In this document: positions 7,456 through 15,428 of the stretch, piece by piece
Numbering within the stretch: the first letter of the stretch is position 1
How the letters are laid out: each line of letters starts with the position of its first letter
Assembly: GCA_038230775.1 (NCBI GenBank)
Contig: JBBRMQ010000018.1
Span: 1-32,160, forward strand
Length of the DNA stretch: 32,160 nt
Direction: 5' to 3'
Source of the DNA: JBBRMQ01 sp038230775
GTDB lineage: Bacteria; Acidobacteriota; Thermoanaerobaculia; Gp7-AA8
Notes under the pieces: generated by a model
Database searches by the model: none
Seen by the model: the letters and a program-made list of their open reading frames with translations, nothing else
What the model was told of the DNA's origin: nothing
Made by a program: the position numbers and the translations under genes

Positions 7456-9114
7456 TCACCTCACGCCGAATACGACTTCACCGCCGACAACCGTCAGGCG
7501 CACCTTCGTCTTGAAGATGTCCGATGCCGGCGCCGCGAAGAAGTCTCCTTCGACCACGGTGAAATCCGCCAGCTTCCCCGGCTCGATCGTGCCGCGCGAA
7601 TCTTCTTCGAACGCTGCATACGCGGCATCGGACGTGAATCCCCGAATGGCCTCGGCGAGCGTCAGCTTCTGATCGGGATACCAGCCGCCCGCGGGCCATC
7701 CGGATTGATCCTGCCGCGTGACCGCGGAGTAGATGCCGAAGAACGGATTCACATCCTCGACCGGGAAATCGGAGCCTAACGCCAGCCGCGCGCCGGAATT
7801 GAGCGCGGTTCGCCATGCGTACGCGCCGCGAACGCGCTCGGGACCGACGCGCGCCTCCGCCCAGCGCATGTCCGATGTCGCGTGCGTGGGCTGCATCGAC
7901 GCGATGATGCCGTCGTGTGCGACGCGCGCGAAGTCCGCCGGCGCGACGACCTGAAAGTGCTCGATGCGAAATCGATCGGCGGGCATCACGCCGGCCTGTT
8001 CGTACGCTTCGATCACGTTTCGTACGCCGCGATCGCCGATCGCGTGCGTGTTCACCTGAAAGCCCGCGGCTCGCGCGCGACGCGCGACCTCCGCCATGTG
8101 CTCCGTCGTCGAGACCACCAGACCACTGTTCGGAGGATCGTCGGCGTACGGCGCGAGAAGCAGCGCGCCGCGGCTGCCGAGGGCGCCGTCGGCGTAGAGT
8201 TTGACGGAGCGGACGGTCAGACGATTGCCGTAGCCGACCAGAGTCCCTTTCGCGAACCACTCGCGAAGCAACGGACCGTTGTCGCCGAGCATCGTGTAGA
8301 CGCGGATCGGGAACGCATGTTCGTCGATCAGCTCTTTGATCAGCGCGATCGTGTCGCCGTCCGCTCCCGCATCGTGAATCTCGGTCAAACCGTGCTGCGC
8401 GACGTTTTCCGCCGCCGCGCGGATGCGCGATTTGTGCAGCGCGCGCGACGGCTCGGGGATCTTCGACTCGACGATGCCCTGCGCCACGTCGATGAACACC
8501 CCGGTCGGATTGCCAGACGCGTCGCGCAGGATGCGTCCACCTTCCGGATCCGGCGTTGACGCCGTGACTGCGGCCGCACGCAGCGCTGCGCTATTCGCCC
8601 ACCCCGCGTGTCCGTCGACACGCTTCAGCCACACCGGATGGTCTGCGATCGCCGCGTCGAGCGGTGCGGCGGTTGGAAACTGCTTGCCCTCCCACCGATT
8701 CTGATCCCACCCCCGGCCTAACACCCATTCGCCGGCCGGCGCGCGCGCGGCGCGCTCGTGCATGCGTCTCACGGCCTCATCGATCGACCCCACGCCGACG
8801 AGATTCACGGTGTCGAGCGATTGGCCGAGGCCGTAGAGATGCGCGTGAGCATCGGTGAGTCCGGGCAGTACGGTCGCGCCCGCCAGGTCGATCACCTTCG
8901 CACTTGGATGTTTGCTGCGCAGTGCGGCTGTCGGACCGACCTCAACCACACGACCGGAGTCGACGTAGATCGCGAAGTCCCGCTGAGGCGCCTGATTAGG
9001 GCCTGCAGCCACGGTTCCTCCGGCGTACAGAGTGCCTTGGGATGGAGTGTTCATCGGGGTGGAAGCGCAACCGAGCACGGCCGTTAGCAGGAGCGTTGCA
9101 AAACATCTTTTCAT
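7456..9114 (-). CDS. YtcJ-like amidohydrolase, predicted lipoprotein
   Basis: A 552-residue protein. The N-terminus MKRCFATLLLTAVLGCAS is a lipoprotein signal with a lipobox (VLGC), so it is probably membrane-anchored in the periplasm. The Amidohydro_3 domain follows: metal motif LTDAHAHLYGLG (HxH), VDGHAGWANSAAL, NTHAIGDRGVRNVIEAYE and the late metal ligand in LGSDFPVEDVNPF. The family hydrolyses amide or ester-like bonds of varied substrates; the substrate here is unknown. It is transcribed alone and is divergent from a lytic transglycosylase across a 42-bp gap. A TAGGAT -10-like hexamer lies exactly where a leaderless start would need it. Confidence 0.9.
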   Translation of the reverse strand: MKRCFATLLLTAVLGCASTPMNTPSQGTLYAGGTVAAGPNQAPQRDFAIYVDSGRVVEVGPTAALRSKHPSAKVIDLAGATVLPGLTDAHAHLYGLGQSLDTVNLVGVGSIDEAVRRMHERAARAPAGEWVLGRGWDQNRWEGKQFPTAAPLDAAIADHPVWLKRVDGHAGWANSAALRAAAVTASTPDPEGGRILRDASGNPTGVFIDVAQGIVESKIPEPSRALHKSRIRAAAENVAQHGLTEIHDAGADGDTIALIKELIDEHAFPIRVYTMLGDNGPLLREWFAKGTLVGYGNRLTVRSVKLYADGALGSRGALLLAPYADDPPNSGLVVSTTEHMAEVARRARAAGFQVNTHAIGDRGVRNVIEAYEQAGVMPADRFRIEHFQVVAPADFARVAHDGIIASMQPTHATSDMRWAEARVGPERVRGAYAWRTALNSGARLALGSDFPVEDVNPFFGIYSAVTRQDQSGWPAGGWYPDQKLTLAEAIRGFTSDAAYAAFEEDSRGTIEPGKLADFTVVEGDFFAAPASDIFKTKVRLTVVGGEVVFGVR

Positions 9115-9120
9115 ATCGGA

Positions 9121-9126
9121 ATCCTA
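9121..9126 (-). promoter_or_regulatory. Candidate -10 of leaderless amidohydrolase transcript
   Basis: On the minus strand TAGGAT ends 7 nt before the A of the ATG (9114), so transcription would begin at the start codon. Two mismatches from TATAAT and no -35 visible. Confidence 0.3.
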
Positions 9127-9156
9127 TGGCTTACGGGCTCGTTACGCGAGCCGCAG

Positions 9157-9813
9157 ATGATTAAAATAACCTCTTTCGCGGCGATCCTGGTCATCGGAGC
9201 TTCCTCCGCCCACGCCGCCGGCTTCAGCGCGTCCGACGTCAAGGGCGCGCACATCAAACAGCCGGGAAAGATCGTCATCAGCAACGATGAGAAGTCGATC
9301 ACTGCCTCCAGCTTTTTCGACAACGTACGCCAGGCGCTCGTGTCGCTCCAGTCCGCACGCATTCGTTTCACGTCGTTCGGCGCCGCGGTCTATGACAGCC
9401 GCGCGTCGATCAAACGTCCGATGCCCGAGTACCTCTCCGCGATCATGACCGATGCGGGCGCGCGTCACGGCGTCGATCCACGCCTTCTGGCCGCAGTCGC
9501 CGCGCGCGAGTCGGCGTTCAATCCGAATGCGCGCTCACGAGTCGGCGCGTGCGGCGTCATGCAGCTCATGCCCACCACCGCCCGCTACCTCGGCGTCAAC
9601 AACGTGTTCGACGCGCGGGAGAATGTGATGGGCGGCGCGCGCTACCTGCGCACGCTGCTCGACACGTTCCACGGCGATCTCGACCTGACGCTCGCGGCCT
9701 ACAACGCGGGACCAGGCGCCGTGCAGAGGTTCAACGGCGTGCCGCCGTATGCCGAGACGAAGGCGTATGTCACGTCGATCCGCATTGCGTACGAGAAGTC
9801 GCTGCGGGACTAG
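9157..9813 (+). CDS. Lytic transglycosylase (SLT domain), secreted
   Basis: A 218-residue protein with a signal peptide (MIKITSFAAILVIGASSAHA). After a spacer comes a goose-type SLT domain from about residue 95. The catalytic Glu is in AVAARESAFNPNA, followed by GVMQLMPTTARYLGV and the AAYNAGPGAVQRF motif. It cleaves peptidoglycan glycan strands to 1,6-anhydroMurNAc products in the periplasm. murQ and nagA near the right end act on downstream products of the same turnover pathway. No clear Shine-Dalgarno is seen before the ATG. It ends in a convergent arrangement with nadK over a palindromic repeat. Confidence 0.93.
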   Translation: MIKITSFAAILVIGASSAHAAGFSASDVKGAHIKQPGKIVISNDEKSITASSFFDNVRQALVSLQSARIRFTSFGAAVYDSRASIKRPMPEYLSAIMTDAGARHGVDPRLLAAVAARESAFNPNARSRVGACGVMQLMPTTARYLGVNNVFDARENVMGGARYLRTLLDTFHGDLDLTLAAYNAGPGAVQRFNGVPPYAETKAYVTSIRIAYEKSLRD

Positions 9814-9865
9814 GTGTGGGGCCAGCCCTCCGGCTGGCCGGCCAGTCAGAGGACTGGCCCCACAC
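9814..9865. repeat. Palindromic repeat between convergent slt and nadK
   Basis: Ends GTGTGGGGCCAG and CTGGCCCCACAC, with an inner GGCTGGCC/GGCCAGTC pair. Related in layout to family A (GTGTGG...CCACAC ends around a GC-rich core) but with a different core. It fills the whole gap between the two convergent genes. Confidence 0.85.
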
Positions 9866-9866
9866 T

Positions 9867-10721
9867 TCAACTTTCACCCCACTTCAACTTGTTCCGCAGC
9901 ACGTCGAAGTAGTTCTTGTCCGGCGACTGCACCAGGAGCACGGTCTCGCTCGACTTCTTTACGCACACGCGATCGTTCTCGGTGATCGGCACGCCTTCCT
10001 GTCCGTCCAGGGTAAGGAAGACCTCCTGGTTTGGTGTGGCGATCCCGATCTCGATGTCGAGGTCGTCCGGCAGCACGATCGGGCGATTGGTGAGCATGTG
10101 CGGACAGATCGGTGTGATGACCATGGCGCCCATCGTGGGATAGACGATCGGTCCGCCGGCGGAGAGGTTGTACGCCGTCGATCCGGTGGGCGTCGAGACG
10201 ATCAATCCATCGGCGCGGAACGTCGAGACAAACAAGCCGGAAACCGTCACGCGCATGTCGACGATGCGCGCCAGAGCGCTCTTGTTGATCGTGGCGTCGT
10301 TGAGGACGCGGTAGGTGCGCGGCTCCCTTCCGTTGCCTTTCACCACCACGTCGAAGGTCACGCGTGACTCCGTCGTGAAGTCGCCCGCGAGCACGCGATC
10401 GAGCACCGACGGGAACTCCTCCACCCGGATCTCGGTGAGGAATCCGAGCGTGCCCATGTTGACGCCAAGGATCGGGACGCCGGCGGGAGCCTGACGAGCG
10501 ACGGACAACAGCGTGCCGTCGCCGCCGAACGTGATCAGCAGATCGGAGCGTCTGCCGAGGTCTCCTTTGGCTACGCAGGGCCCGCGGTCGTCGAGCTTGT
10601 CGGCGGTCGCGAAATCGAGACTGACGTCGAGGCCGCGCTGCCGCAGATCGGCGATCGTCTTGGCGGCGAATTCGAGGGCGGTGCTCGACGTGATTTTCGC
10701 GGAGATGCCGATGGACCGCAT
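9867..10721 (-). CDS. nadK: NAD kinase
   Basis: A 284-residue ATP-NAD kinase. Motifs: ITFGGDGTLLSVAR (GGDGT with the catalytic Asp), the LNDATINKSALARI segment (the NE/D motif) and LIVSTPTGSTAYNLSAGGPIV. It phosphorylates NAD to NADP. The start lies 5 nt after the clpX-like stop, so the two genes form one transcription unit on the minus strand. Length is normal for the family. Confidence 0.95.
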   Translation of the reverse strand: MRSIGISAKITSSTALEFAAKTIADLRQRGLDVSLDFATADKLDDRGPCVAKGDLGRRSDLLITFGGDGTLLSVARQAPAGVPILGVNMGTLGFLTEIRVEEFPSVLDRVLAGDFTTESRVTFDVVVKGNGREPRTYRVLNDATINKSALARIVDMRVTVSGLFVSTFRADGLIVSTPTGSTAYNLSAGGPIVYPTMGAMVITPICPHMLTNRPIVLPDDLDIEIGIATPNQEVFLTLDGQEGVPITENDRVCVKKSSETVLLVQSPDKNYFDVLRNKLKWGES

Positions 10722-10726
10722 CGCGG

Positions 10727-11773
10727 CTAGGGTGCTACCTGCGTCACGGCGCGGCGAACGTCGTCCGGTTCGACCACGATGCGCTCGCCCGCGCGTTCGG
10801 GGCCGACGAAGAGAATGGGATGCAGCACTTTCTCCAGGATCGCGCGCAACGCTCGCGCGCCGAGTTTCTGCTTGACTGCCGCGGTCGCGATCTCGAGTAG
10901 CGCGTCGCGGCTGAACTCGAGTTGAATCTGATCGAGCGCGCAGAGGCGCTGATACTCCGGGATCATGGCCTCGCGGGGCTGCGTGAGAATGGCGACCAGA
11001 TCGTCAGCCGAGAGCGAATTGAGCTCCACGCGAACGGGCAAGCGGCCGAGGAGCTCCGGCAGGAATCCATACTTCGACAGATCCTCGGTCGAGACCTCGC
11101 GCGTCGCCGAACCGTTGTCCCCGAAGAATCCGATCGACTTCGTGTCGCCCGCGTCTTCCATGTCCGAGAACGAGCCGGCGCAGATGAAGAGGATGTTCGA
11201 GATGTCGATCTCGACGTAGTCGTACTTGTTCCAATGCGCGGTGACGTTGAGCGGAACGAAGATCTTCTCCCCTTCCAGCACCTTGAGCAGCGCCTGCTGC
11301 ACTCCTTCGCCGCCGATGTCGCGCGATCCGGCGCCGGTGCGCGCGCCGCCGCTGCGCCGCGCGATCTTGTCGATCTCGTCGATGAACACGATGCCGTTTT
11401 CGGCGGCGTTCACGTTCTGGTTGGTGGCGTAGAGCAACCGTCCGATCGCCACCTCCACATCCTCGCCGTAGTACCCCGCCTCGGTGAACGCCGTCGCGTC
11501 GTTATAGGCAAACGGAACGTCGAGGATCTTTGCCAGCGTCCGGGCGAGATACGTCTTTCCCGATCCGGAAGGGCCGATCATGAGAATGTTCGACTTGCGG
11601 ATCGAGACTTCGCCGCCGAATTTCAGGTACTCGATGCGTTTGAGGTGGTTGTACGCAGCGATGGCCAGCACTTCTTTGGCGTGCTTCTGGCCGACGACGT
11701 ACTGATCGAGTTGTTCGAAAATGCGCCGCGGGGTGACATGGAGGAAGCGATAGATGTCGCGCTTTTCCTTCAT
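10727..11773 (-). CDS. ClpX-like AAA+ unfoldase without the zinc-binding domain
   Basis: A 348-residue protein from the ATG at 11773 (MKEKRDIYRF). Walker A GPSGSGKT is at residues 67-74 and Walker B DEID at 132-135; the sensor-2 region is GARALRAILEKVL. Overall it follows the ClpX AAA+ module closely. The IGF tripeptide that docks ClpX on ClpP is present (KSIGFFG). Differences: the N-terminal Cys4 zinc domain (about 60 residues) is absent; the pore-1 loop is GYYG instead of GYVG; the position of the RKH loop reads TAH. Frame upstream to 11986 runs through a repeat array with no zinc finger. A TATACT -10 lies just upstream. Probably a paralogue with altered substrate choice; nadK is co-transcribed. 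Confidence 0.88.
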   Translation of the reverse strand: MKEKRDIYRFLHVTPRRIFEQLDQYVVGQKHAKEVLAIAAYNHLKRIEYLKFGGEVSIRKSNILMIGPSGSGKTYLARTLAKILDVPFAYNDATAFTEAGYYGEDVEVAIGRLLYATNQNVNAAENGIVFIDEIDKIARRSGGARTGAGSRDIGGEGVQQALLKVLEGEKIFVPLNVTAHWNKYDYVEIDISNILFICAGSFSDMEDAGDTKSIGFFGDNGSATREVSTEDLSKYGFLPELLGRLPVRVELNSLSADDLVAILTQPREAMIPEYQRLCALDQIQLEFSRDALLEIATAAVKQKLGARALRAILEKVLHPILFVGPERAGERIVVEPDDVRRAVTQVAP

Positions 11774-11789
11774 TCCGGCGCCACAGTTG

Positions 11790-11795
11790 AGTATA
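11790..11795 (-). promoter_or_regulatory. Candidate -10 element of clpX-like/nadK operon
   Basis: Minus-strand TATACT, with the expected start about 10 nt before the ATG at 11773. A weak -35 candidate TTGCTC lies 15 bp upstream. It supports the short ClpX-like start over the longer frame. Confidence 0.45.
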
Positions 11796-11870
11796 ACGCG
11801 GAATCGCGCGGAGCAACCGCGCGTTGGCGACTCGAACGAACGGCTGCGCTGCGGCCTGCGGCCCCAGCGC

Positions 11871-11940
11871 GTTGTCGGTTGTCGGTAGTCGGTTGTCAAA
11901 GTCATCGACAACTGACAACGGACAACCGAGAACCGAGAAC
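11871..11940. repeat. Heptanucleotide tandem array in inverted pair (clpX-like/asnB gap)
   Basis: The left arm has GTTGTCG, GTTGTCG, GTAGTCG, GTTGTC. The right arm has GACAACT, GACAACG, GACAACC, GAGAACC, GAGAAC. Both have a 7-nt period, and the arms are reverse complements, so they can form a hairpin. It sits in the divergent region between the clpX-like gene and asnB. Confidence 0.85.
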
Positions 11941-11966
11941 GCGCCGCGGGAGCGGCGCCAATGGCA

Positions 11967-13829
11967 ATGTGCGGCATCAACGGCATCTACGCGTTTCAAT
12001 CGGCCGCTGCGCCCGTCGACACCGATGAGCTGGTGTGCACGCGCGAGGCTCTGCATTCGCGCGGACCGGATGCCGCGGGATTGTGGATCAGCGACGACCG
12101 GCGCGTCGGATTCGGTCACCGGCGCCTCTCGATCATCGACGTCAGCGATCGAGCGAACCAGCCGATGCTCACCCGCGATCGGGAGCTGTCGATCATCTTC
12201 AACGGCGAAATCTACAACTACCGCGAGCTCCGCGATCAGTTGATCGCCGCGGGCGAGACATTCGATACGACCTCCGATACCGAGGTGGTACTGCGCATGT
12301 ATCGCCGCAGCGGGGCAGCAATGCTGCCGCGACTGCGCGGGATGTTCGCGTTCGTGATCTGGGACGGCCGCACGCGAACGCTGTTCCTGGCCCGTGATCC
12401 CTACGGCATCAAGCCGCTGTACTACTCGAACGCCAGCGGCGTTTTCCGCGTCGCATCGCAGGTGAAGGCGCTCCTCGCCGGAGGCGGTGTGCCAACCACG
12501 CGCGATCCCGCGGGCATCGCCGGATTCTTCTTGCGCGGCAGCGTGCCTGAGCCCTTCACGCTCTATTCGGCCATTCGCTCCGTTCCATCGGGCAGCTGGA
12601 TGACGGTCACGCCGTCGGGGCCGTCGCAGCCGCAACAATACTTCTCGATCGCGGGGGTGCTCCGCGAGGCGGTCGAGTCCCACCGCCAATACACGCCGCA
12701 GGAACGGTTGCAGATCATCTCCGACGCCGTCACCGAGTCGGTGCGCTATCACCTCGTCAGCGACGTTCCGGTCGGCGCGTTTTTGTCGTCCGGCCGAGAC
12801 TCGAGCACAATCGTCGCGCTGGCCGCCGAGACCGGGATGCCGCTGCAGACGGTGACGCTGCGCTTCGAAGAATATGCAGGCACCCACAAGGACGAGGCGC
12901 CGCTGGCGGAAGTGGTGGCGCGGCAATACGGAACGCAGCACACGACATCCACTCTCACGCGCCGCGCGTTCGTCGAAGCGCTGCCGCACGCGCTGGACGC
13001 CATGGATCAGCCGTCGATCGACGGGCTGAATTCGTACTTCGTCTGCAAGGCGGCATCGGAGCTCGGATGGAAAGTCGCGCTCTCGGGAACCGGCGGCGAT
13101 GAGCTCTTCGGCGGCTACTCCACGTTCCGCACCATCCCGAGCGTCGTGCGCAATCTGACGCCTTTCCGCTACATGCCGATCCTCGCTGACCTCTTCGAGC
13201 GGGTGCACTCGGCGGTGGTTCCCCGCAACAACCCGCGATTCAGTCCCAAGACCGCGCTCTTACCGAAGTACGGCCATTCGTATGAAGGCGCGTACCTCGT
13301 CAAACGCGGGCTGTATCTGCCGGAGGAGCTGCATCAGGTGTTAGGCCGCGACATGGCGGAGGAAGGCCTGAAGCAGCTCGGCATCCTCGACCGTATTCGC
13401 GAGGCGATGACCCCAGACCCCGGTTCACCGAAGTCGCGCGTCGCGGCGCTGGAGACCGCGTTCTTCATGCGGAATCAGCTGCTGCGCGACATCGACTGGG
13501 CCAGCATGGCGCACTCGCTCGAGGTACGCGTGCCGCTGGTCGACGCCTTCCTGCTTCGCCAGGTTGCGCCCGCCGTCTTCTCCGATTCGTCGTTCGACGC
13601 CAAGGACCTCATGGCTCGCTCGCCCCGCACGCAGTTGCCCGCGGCGATTCTGTCGCGCAAGAAGACGGGGTTCACGCTGCCGATCCGCGAATGGCTCGCC
13701 AGTCACCATGCCGAGGTGCCGAAGCTTTTCGGGATGCGGCCGTGGGCCATCTACCTCTACCAGCAGGTCTGGGGTACGGGCGAGCGGACGCAGGTGGACA
13801 GCCGTCGCCGGCTGTCCTCCATCGCCTAG
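11967..13829 (+). CDS. asnB: Asparagine synthase-type glutamine amidotransferase (AsnB family)
   Basis: A 620-residue protein. The N-terminal class II glutaminase begins MCGINGIY, so Cys2 is the nucleophile; SRGPDAAG and IFNGEIYNYREL follow. An ATP-dependent synthetase domain starts about residue 240 with the PPi-loop FLSSGRDSS and continues with LSGTGGDELFGGY and VRVPLVDAFLL. The start at 11967 leaves Cys next to Met; the ATG at 11961 has better spacing to GGGAG but would need extra N-terminal processing. AsnB makes asparagine, but homologues also amidate sugars or peptides and the context does not decide. The PPi loop has Arg where Leu, Ile or Val is usual. Its stop overlaps the small membrane-protein gene on the other strand. 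Confidence 0.88.
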   Translation: MCGINGIYAFQSAAAPVDTDELVCTREALHSRGPDAAGLWISDDRRVGFGHRRLSIIDVSDRANQPMLTRDRELSIIFNGEIYNYRELRDQLIAAGETFDTTSDTEVVLRMYRRSGAAMLPRLRGMFAFVIWDGRTRTLFLARDPYGIKPLYYSNASGVFRVASQVKALLAGGGVPTTRDPAGIAGFFLRGSVPEPFTLYSAIRSVPSGSWMTVTPSGPSQPQQYFSIAGVLREAVESHRQYTPQERLQIISDAVTESVRYHLVSDVPVGAFLSSGRDSSTIVALAAETGMPLQTVTLRFEEYAGTHKDEAPLAEVVARQYGTQHTTSTLTRRAFVEALPHALDAMDQPSIDGLNSYFVCKAASELGWKVALSGTGGDELFGGYSTFRTIPSVVRNLTPFRYMPILADLFERVHSAVVPRNNPRFSPKTALLPKYGHSYEGAYLVKRGLYLPEELHQVLGRDMAEEGLKQLGILDRIREAMTPDPGSPKSRVAALETAFFMRNQLLRDIDWASMAHSLEVRVPLVDAFLLRQVAPAVFSDSSFDAKDLMARSPRTQLPAAILSRKKTGFTLPIREWLASHHAEVPKLFGMRPWAIYLYQQVWGTGERTQVDSRRRLSSIA

Positions 13830-13975
13830 ACGCGTCGCGGTCCGCGCACGAAGTGCAGGATGGCGACGATGATCGCGACCACGATCAGGACGTGGATGAA
13901 CCACGCCGTGATGTGAAACGCGACCAGGCCGAGAAGCCACGCGATCAGAAGAATGATTGCCAGTGTGAGCAGCAT
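13826..13975 (-). CDS. Small membrane protein, lmo0937/DUF5670 type (49 aa)
   Basis: A 49-residue protein starting MLLTLAIILLIAWLLG, then AFHITAWFIHVLIVVAIIVAIL and a basic tail (RGPRRV). Two hydrophobic helices with the conserved FHIT.. FIH turn match the very short lmo0937-family membrane proteins found in many bacteria; their function is unknown. A strong Shine-Dalgarno GGAGGG lies 6 nt before the ATG. The stop codon overlaps the asnB stop by 3 to 4 bp in a convergent arrangement. Confidence 0.85.
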   Translation of the reverse strand: MLLTLAIILLIAWLLGLVAFHITAWFIHVLIVVAIIVAILHFVRGPRRV

Positions 13976-14282
13976 TGAGTTCCCTCCGCGGCCTCACAAC
14001 GCAACGCCTGTGCCGGTCGCACGGTGGACGCAAGAAATTTTGACAGAGCTTCTCGCTTCCGTTTCCGCCTAACACACTTCACCTCATCGACTTACGTCCT
14101 CTTGTCACCTCGGCGGCCCGCTTGAAGTGTGTCCCGGCGAAAGGAGGTGGTGCGAACGGAGATGAGCGACTCGAAGTGAACGTGAAAGGGGATCGCATCG
14201 ACGGTCCTCGTGTGGCGTACCAGCCAAAAAACGTCCCGAAACCTGTCCCCAACAAACCATCAACCGAAAGGAGATATAGACC
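13976..14282. other. Divergent intergenic region between DUF5670 gene and comEA-like gene
   Basis: It holds the ribosome binding site of the minus-strand small gene at its left edge. A perfect TTGACA (14040-14045, +) has no -10 at 16-18 bp. A perfect Shine-Dalgarno-like AAAGGAGGTG (14140-14149) is followed only by a roughly 10-codon frame. The true comEA ribosome site AAAGGAG is at the right edge. No longer gene is supported in it. Confidence 0.5.
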
Positions 14283-14654
14283 ATGCGTAAGTTCCTCCCC
14301 ATCCTCATCACACTCATCGCCCTTGCCACGATCAGCGCGACGGCATTCGCCGCCGACGCTGCCGTCCCGACGGGCATCGTCAACATCAATAGCGCGGACG
14401 CGTCGCAGCTCTCGATGCTGCCGCGCGTGGGCGTCAAAGCCGCGCAGCGTGTCGTCGACTACCGCTCCGAACACGGAGCGTTCAAGAAGACAACGGACCT
14501 GATGCAGGTCAAAGGCTTCGGCGAGAAGACGTACGAGCGCCTCAGCTCGTACCTTACCGTCGACGGCAAGACCACCCTCACCGCCAAGATCCGTTCTCCG
14601 CGCAAGCCTCGCGCCTCGAAGGCTTCGAAGTCCCACCCCACCTCGGCCAGCTAA
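14283..14654 (+). CDS. ComEA-like secreted helix-hairpin-helix DNA-binding protein
   Basis: A 123-residue protein: a signal peptide (MRKFLPILITLIALATISAT, then AFAAD), a ComEA-type double helix-hairpin-helix domain from about residue 35 (VNINSADASQLSMLPRVG, then DLMQVKGFGEKTYERL) and a basic Ser/Lys/Arg tail. Preceded by AAAGGAG 9 nt before the ATG. ComEA binds incoming duplex DNA in the periplasm during natural transformation. A pseudopilin gene follows on the same strand, fitting a DNA-uptake or type IV pilus role. Stand-alone secreted HhH proteins of unknown role also exist. Confidence 0.85.
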   Translation: MRKFLPILITLIALATISATAFAADAAVPTGIVNINSADASQLSMLPRVGVKAAQRVVDYRSEHGAFKKTTDLMQVKGFGEKTYERLSSYLTVDGKTTLTAKIRSPRKPRASKASKSHPTSAS

Positions 14655-14666
14655 GGCCGCCCTGCC

Positions 14667-14689
14667 GGGGCCGCCGAAGAGGCGGCCCC
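14667..14689 (+). terminator. GC-rich hairpin after comEA-like gene
   Basis: GGGGCCGCC, loop GAAGA, then GGCGGCCCC: a perfect 9-bp stem 12 nt after the stop codon. No U-tract follows, so it may be an RNA 3'-end stabiliser or a relative of the nearby palindromic repeats rather than a true intrinsic terminator. Confidence 0.45.
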
Positions 14690-14706
14690 ACTTTCGGGCG
14701 AGTCGG

Positions 14707-14773
14707 TTTCTGTGTGAGGACCGGCTTCAGCCGGTCACGACCGACCCGGCTGAAGCCGGTCCTCACACAGAAG
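14707..14773. repeat. Palindromic intergenic repeat, family A copy 3
   Basis: Ends TTTCTGTGTGAGGACC and GGTCCTCACACAGAA, with cores CCGGCTTCAGCCGG and CCGGCTGAAGCCGG. Same family as 2418-2481 and 7360-7435; it lies between two same-strand genes. Confidence 0.9.
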
Positions 14774-14788
14774 CCCGCGACCCACCCA

Positions 14789-14816
14789 TCAACTGTCAAC
14801 CGTCAACTGTCAACCG
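14789..14816. repeat. Heptanucleotide tandem repeat, 4 units
   Basis: Four consecutive 7-nt units: TCAACTG, TCAACCG, TCAACTG, TCAACCG, without an inverted partner. It is directly upstream of the pseudopilin ribosome site and shares its base pattern with the array at 11871-11940. Confidence 0.85.
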
Positions 14817-14832
14817 CCTCACCGGAGAAAAC

Positions 14833-15423
14833 ATGCGTCGTCATGAACACGGGTTCAGCCTCGTCGAGATTGCAGCAGCAGTTGCCATCGTCGGAATCCT
14901 CGTCCTGGTCTCGGTGCCATCCTTCGCGTCCTATCGGCGCCGCGCCTCGCTGGTGGCGGAAGCGGATCAGCTGCGATCGATCTTCCGTGCGGCGCGATCG
15001 CGCGCCATCGCGCGCAACGCGAATGCGGGAGTGCGGTTCGCGCAGCGAGGTACGCAGTGGACCTTCGCGTTGTACGACGACGGCGACGGCGACGGCATCA
15101 GGAGCGACGACATCGCGTCGGGCGTGGACGCCTGTTACGCGGCGCCCTCGATCCTCATGCCGCAGTTTCACATCGCGACGATCGCCGTGCTGCCGGTGGC
15201 GATCAAGGATCCGGACGGCGATCCGATGCTTCCCTCCGCTTCGGCGGTGCAGTTCGGACGGTCATCGGTGTGCTCGTTCAGTCCGACCGGCGCGGGAACG
15301 CCAGGCAGCGTCTACATCACCGATGCGGACGGCGACATCTTCGCGGTCCGCGTCTACGGCGCGAGCGGCAAGGTTCGCGTCCTCCGCTACAACGCCCTGA
15401 AACGCAAGTGGGGAAGCGCGTGA
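14833..15423 (+). CDS. GspH/FimT-family type IV pseudopilin
   Basis: A 196-residue protein. A short basic leader (MRRHEHG) precedes the prepilin peptidase site GFSLVE, with the conserved Glu at +5. A hydrophobic N-terminal helix (IAAAVAIVGILVLVSVPSF) follows, then a beta-rich GspH/FimT domain with Asp/Gly-rich loops (DDGDGDGIRSDD). GGAG lies 5 nt before the ATG. It is a minor pilin of a type IV pilus or type II secretion system. Neighbouring comEA-like gene and the PilR-like regulator at 21717 fit pilus or competence, but no core pilus genes are in the window. Converges with the next gene over a 5-nt gap. Confidence 0.88.
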   Translation: MRRHEHGFSLVEIAAAVAIVGILVLVSVPSFASYRRRASLVAEADQLRSIFRAARSRAIARNANAGVRFAQRGTQWTFALYDDGDGDGIRSDDIASGVDACYAAPSILMPQFHIATIAVLPVAIKDPDGDPMLPSASAVQFGRSSVCSFSPTGAGTPGSVYITDADGDIFAVRVYGASGKVRVLRYNALKRKWGSA

Positions 15424-15428
15424 GGCGC

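Noticed and set aside
11774..11986. N-terminal extension of the ClpX-like protein
   Set aside because: It reads through the heptad repeat and the promoter, contains no zinc-finger Cys4 pattern, and the ATG at 11773 begins the conserved region.
14040..14045. Perfect TTGACA -35 element
   Set aside because: No -10 hexamer at 16-18 bp on the + strand, so no complete promoter can be supported.
14147..14179. A 10-codon GTG frame after a perfect Shine-Dalgarno-like AAAGGAGG
   Set aside because: Too short to support as a gene, the Shine-Dalgarno overlaps the proposed start, and it lies far from comEA; noted only as part of the intergenic region.
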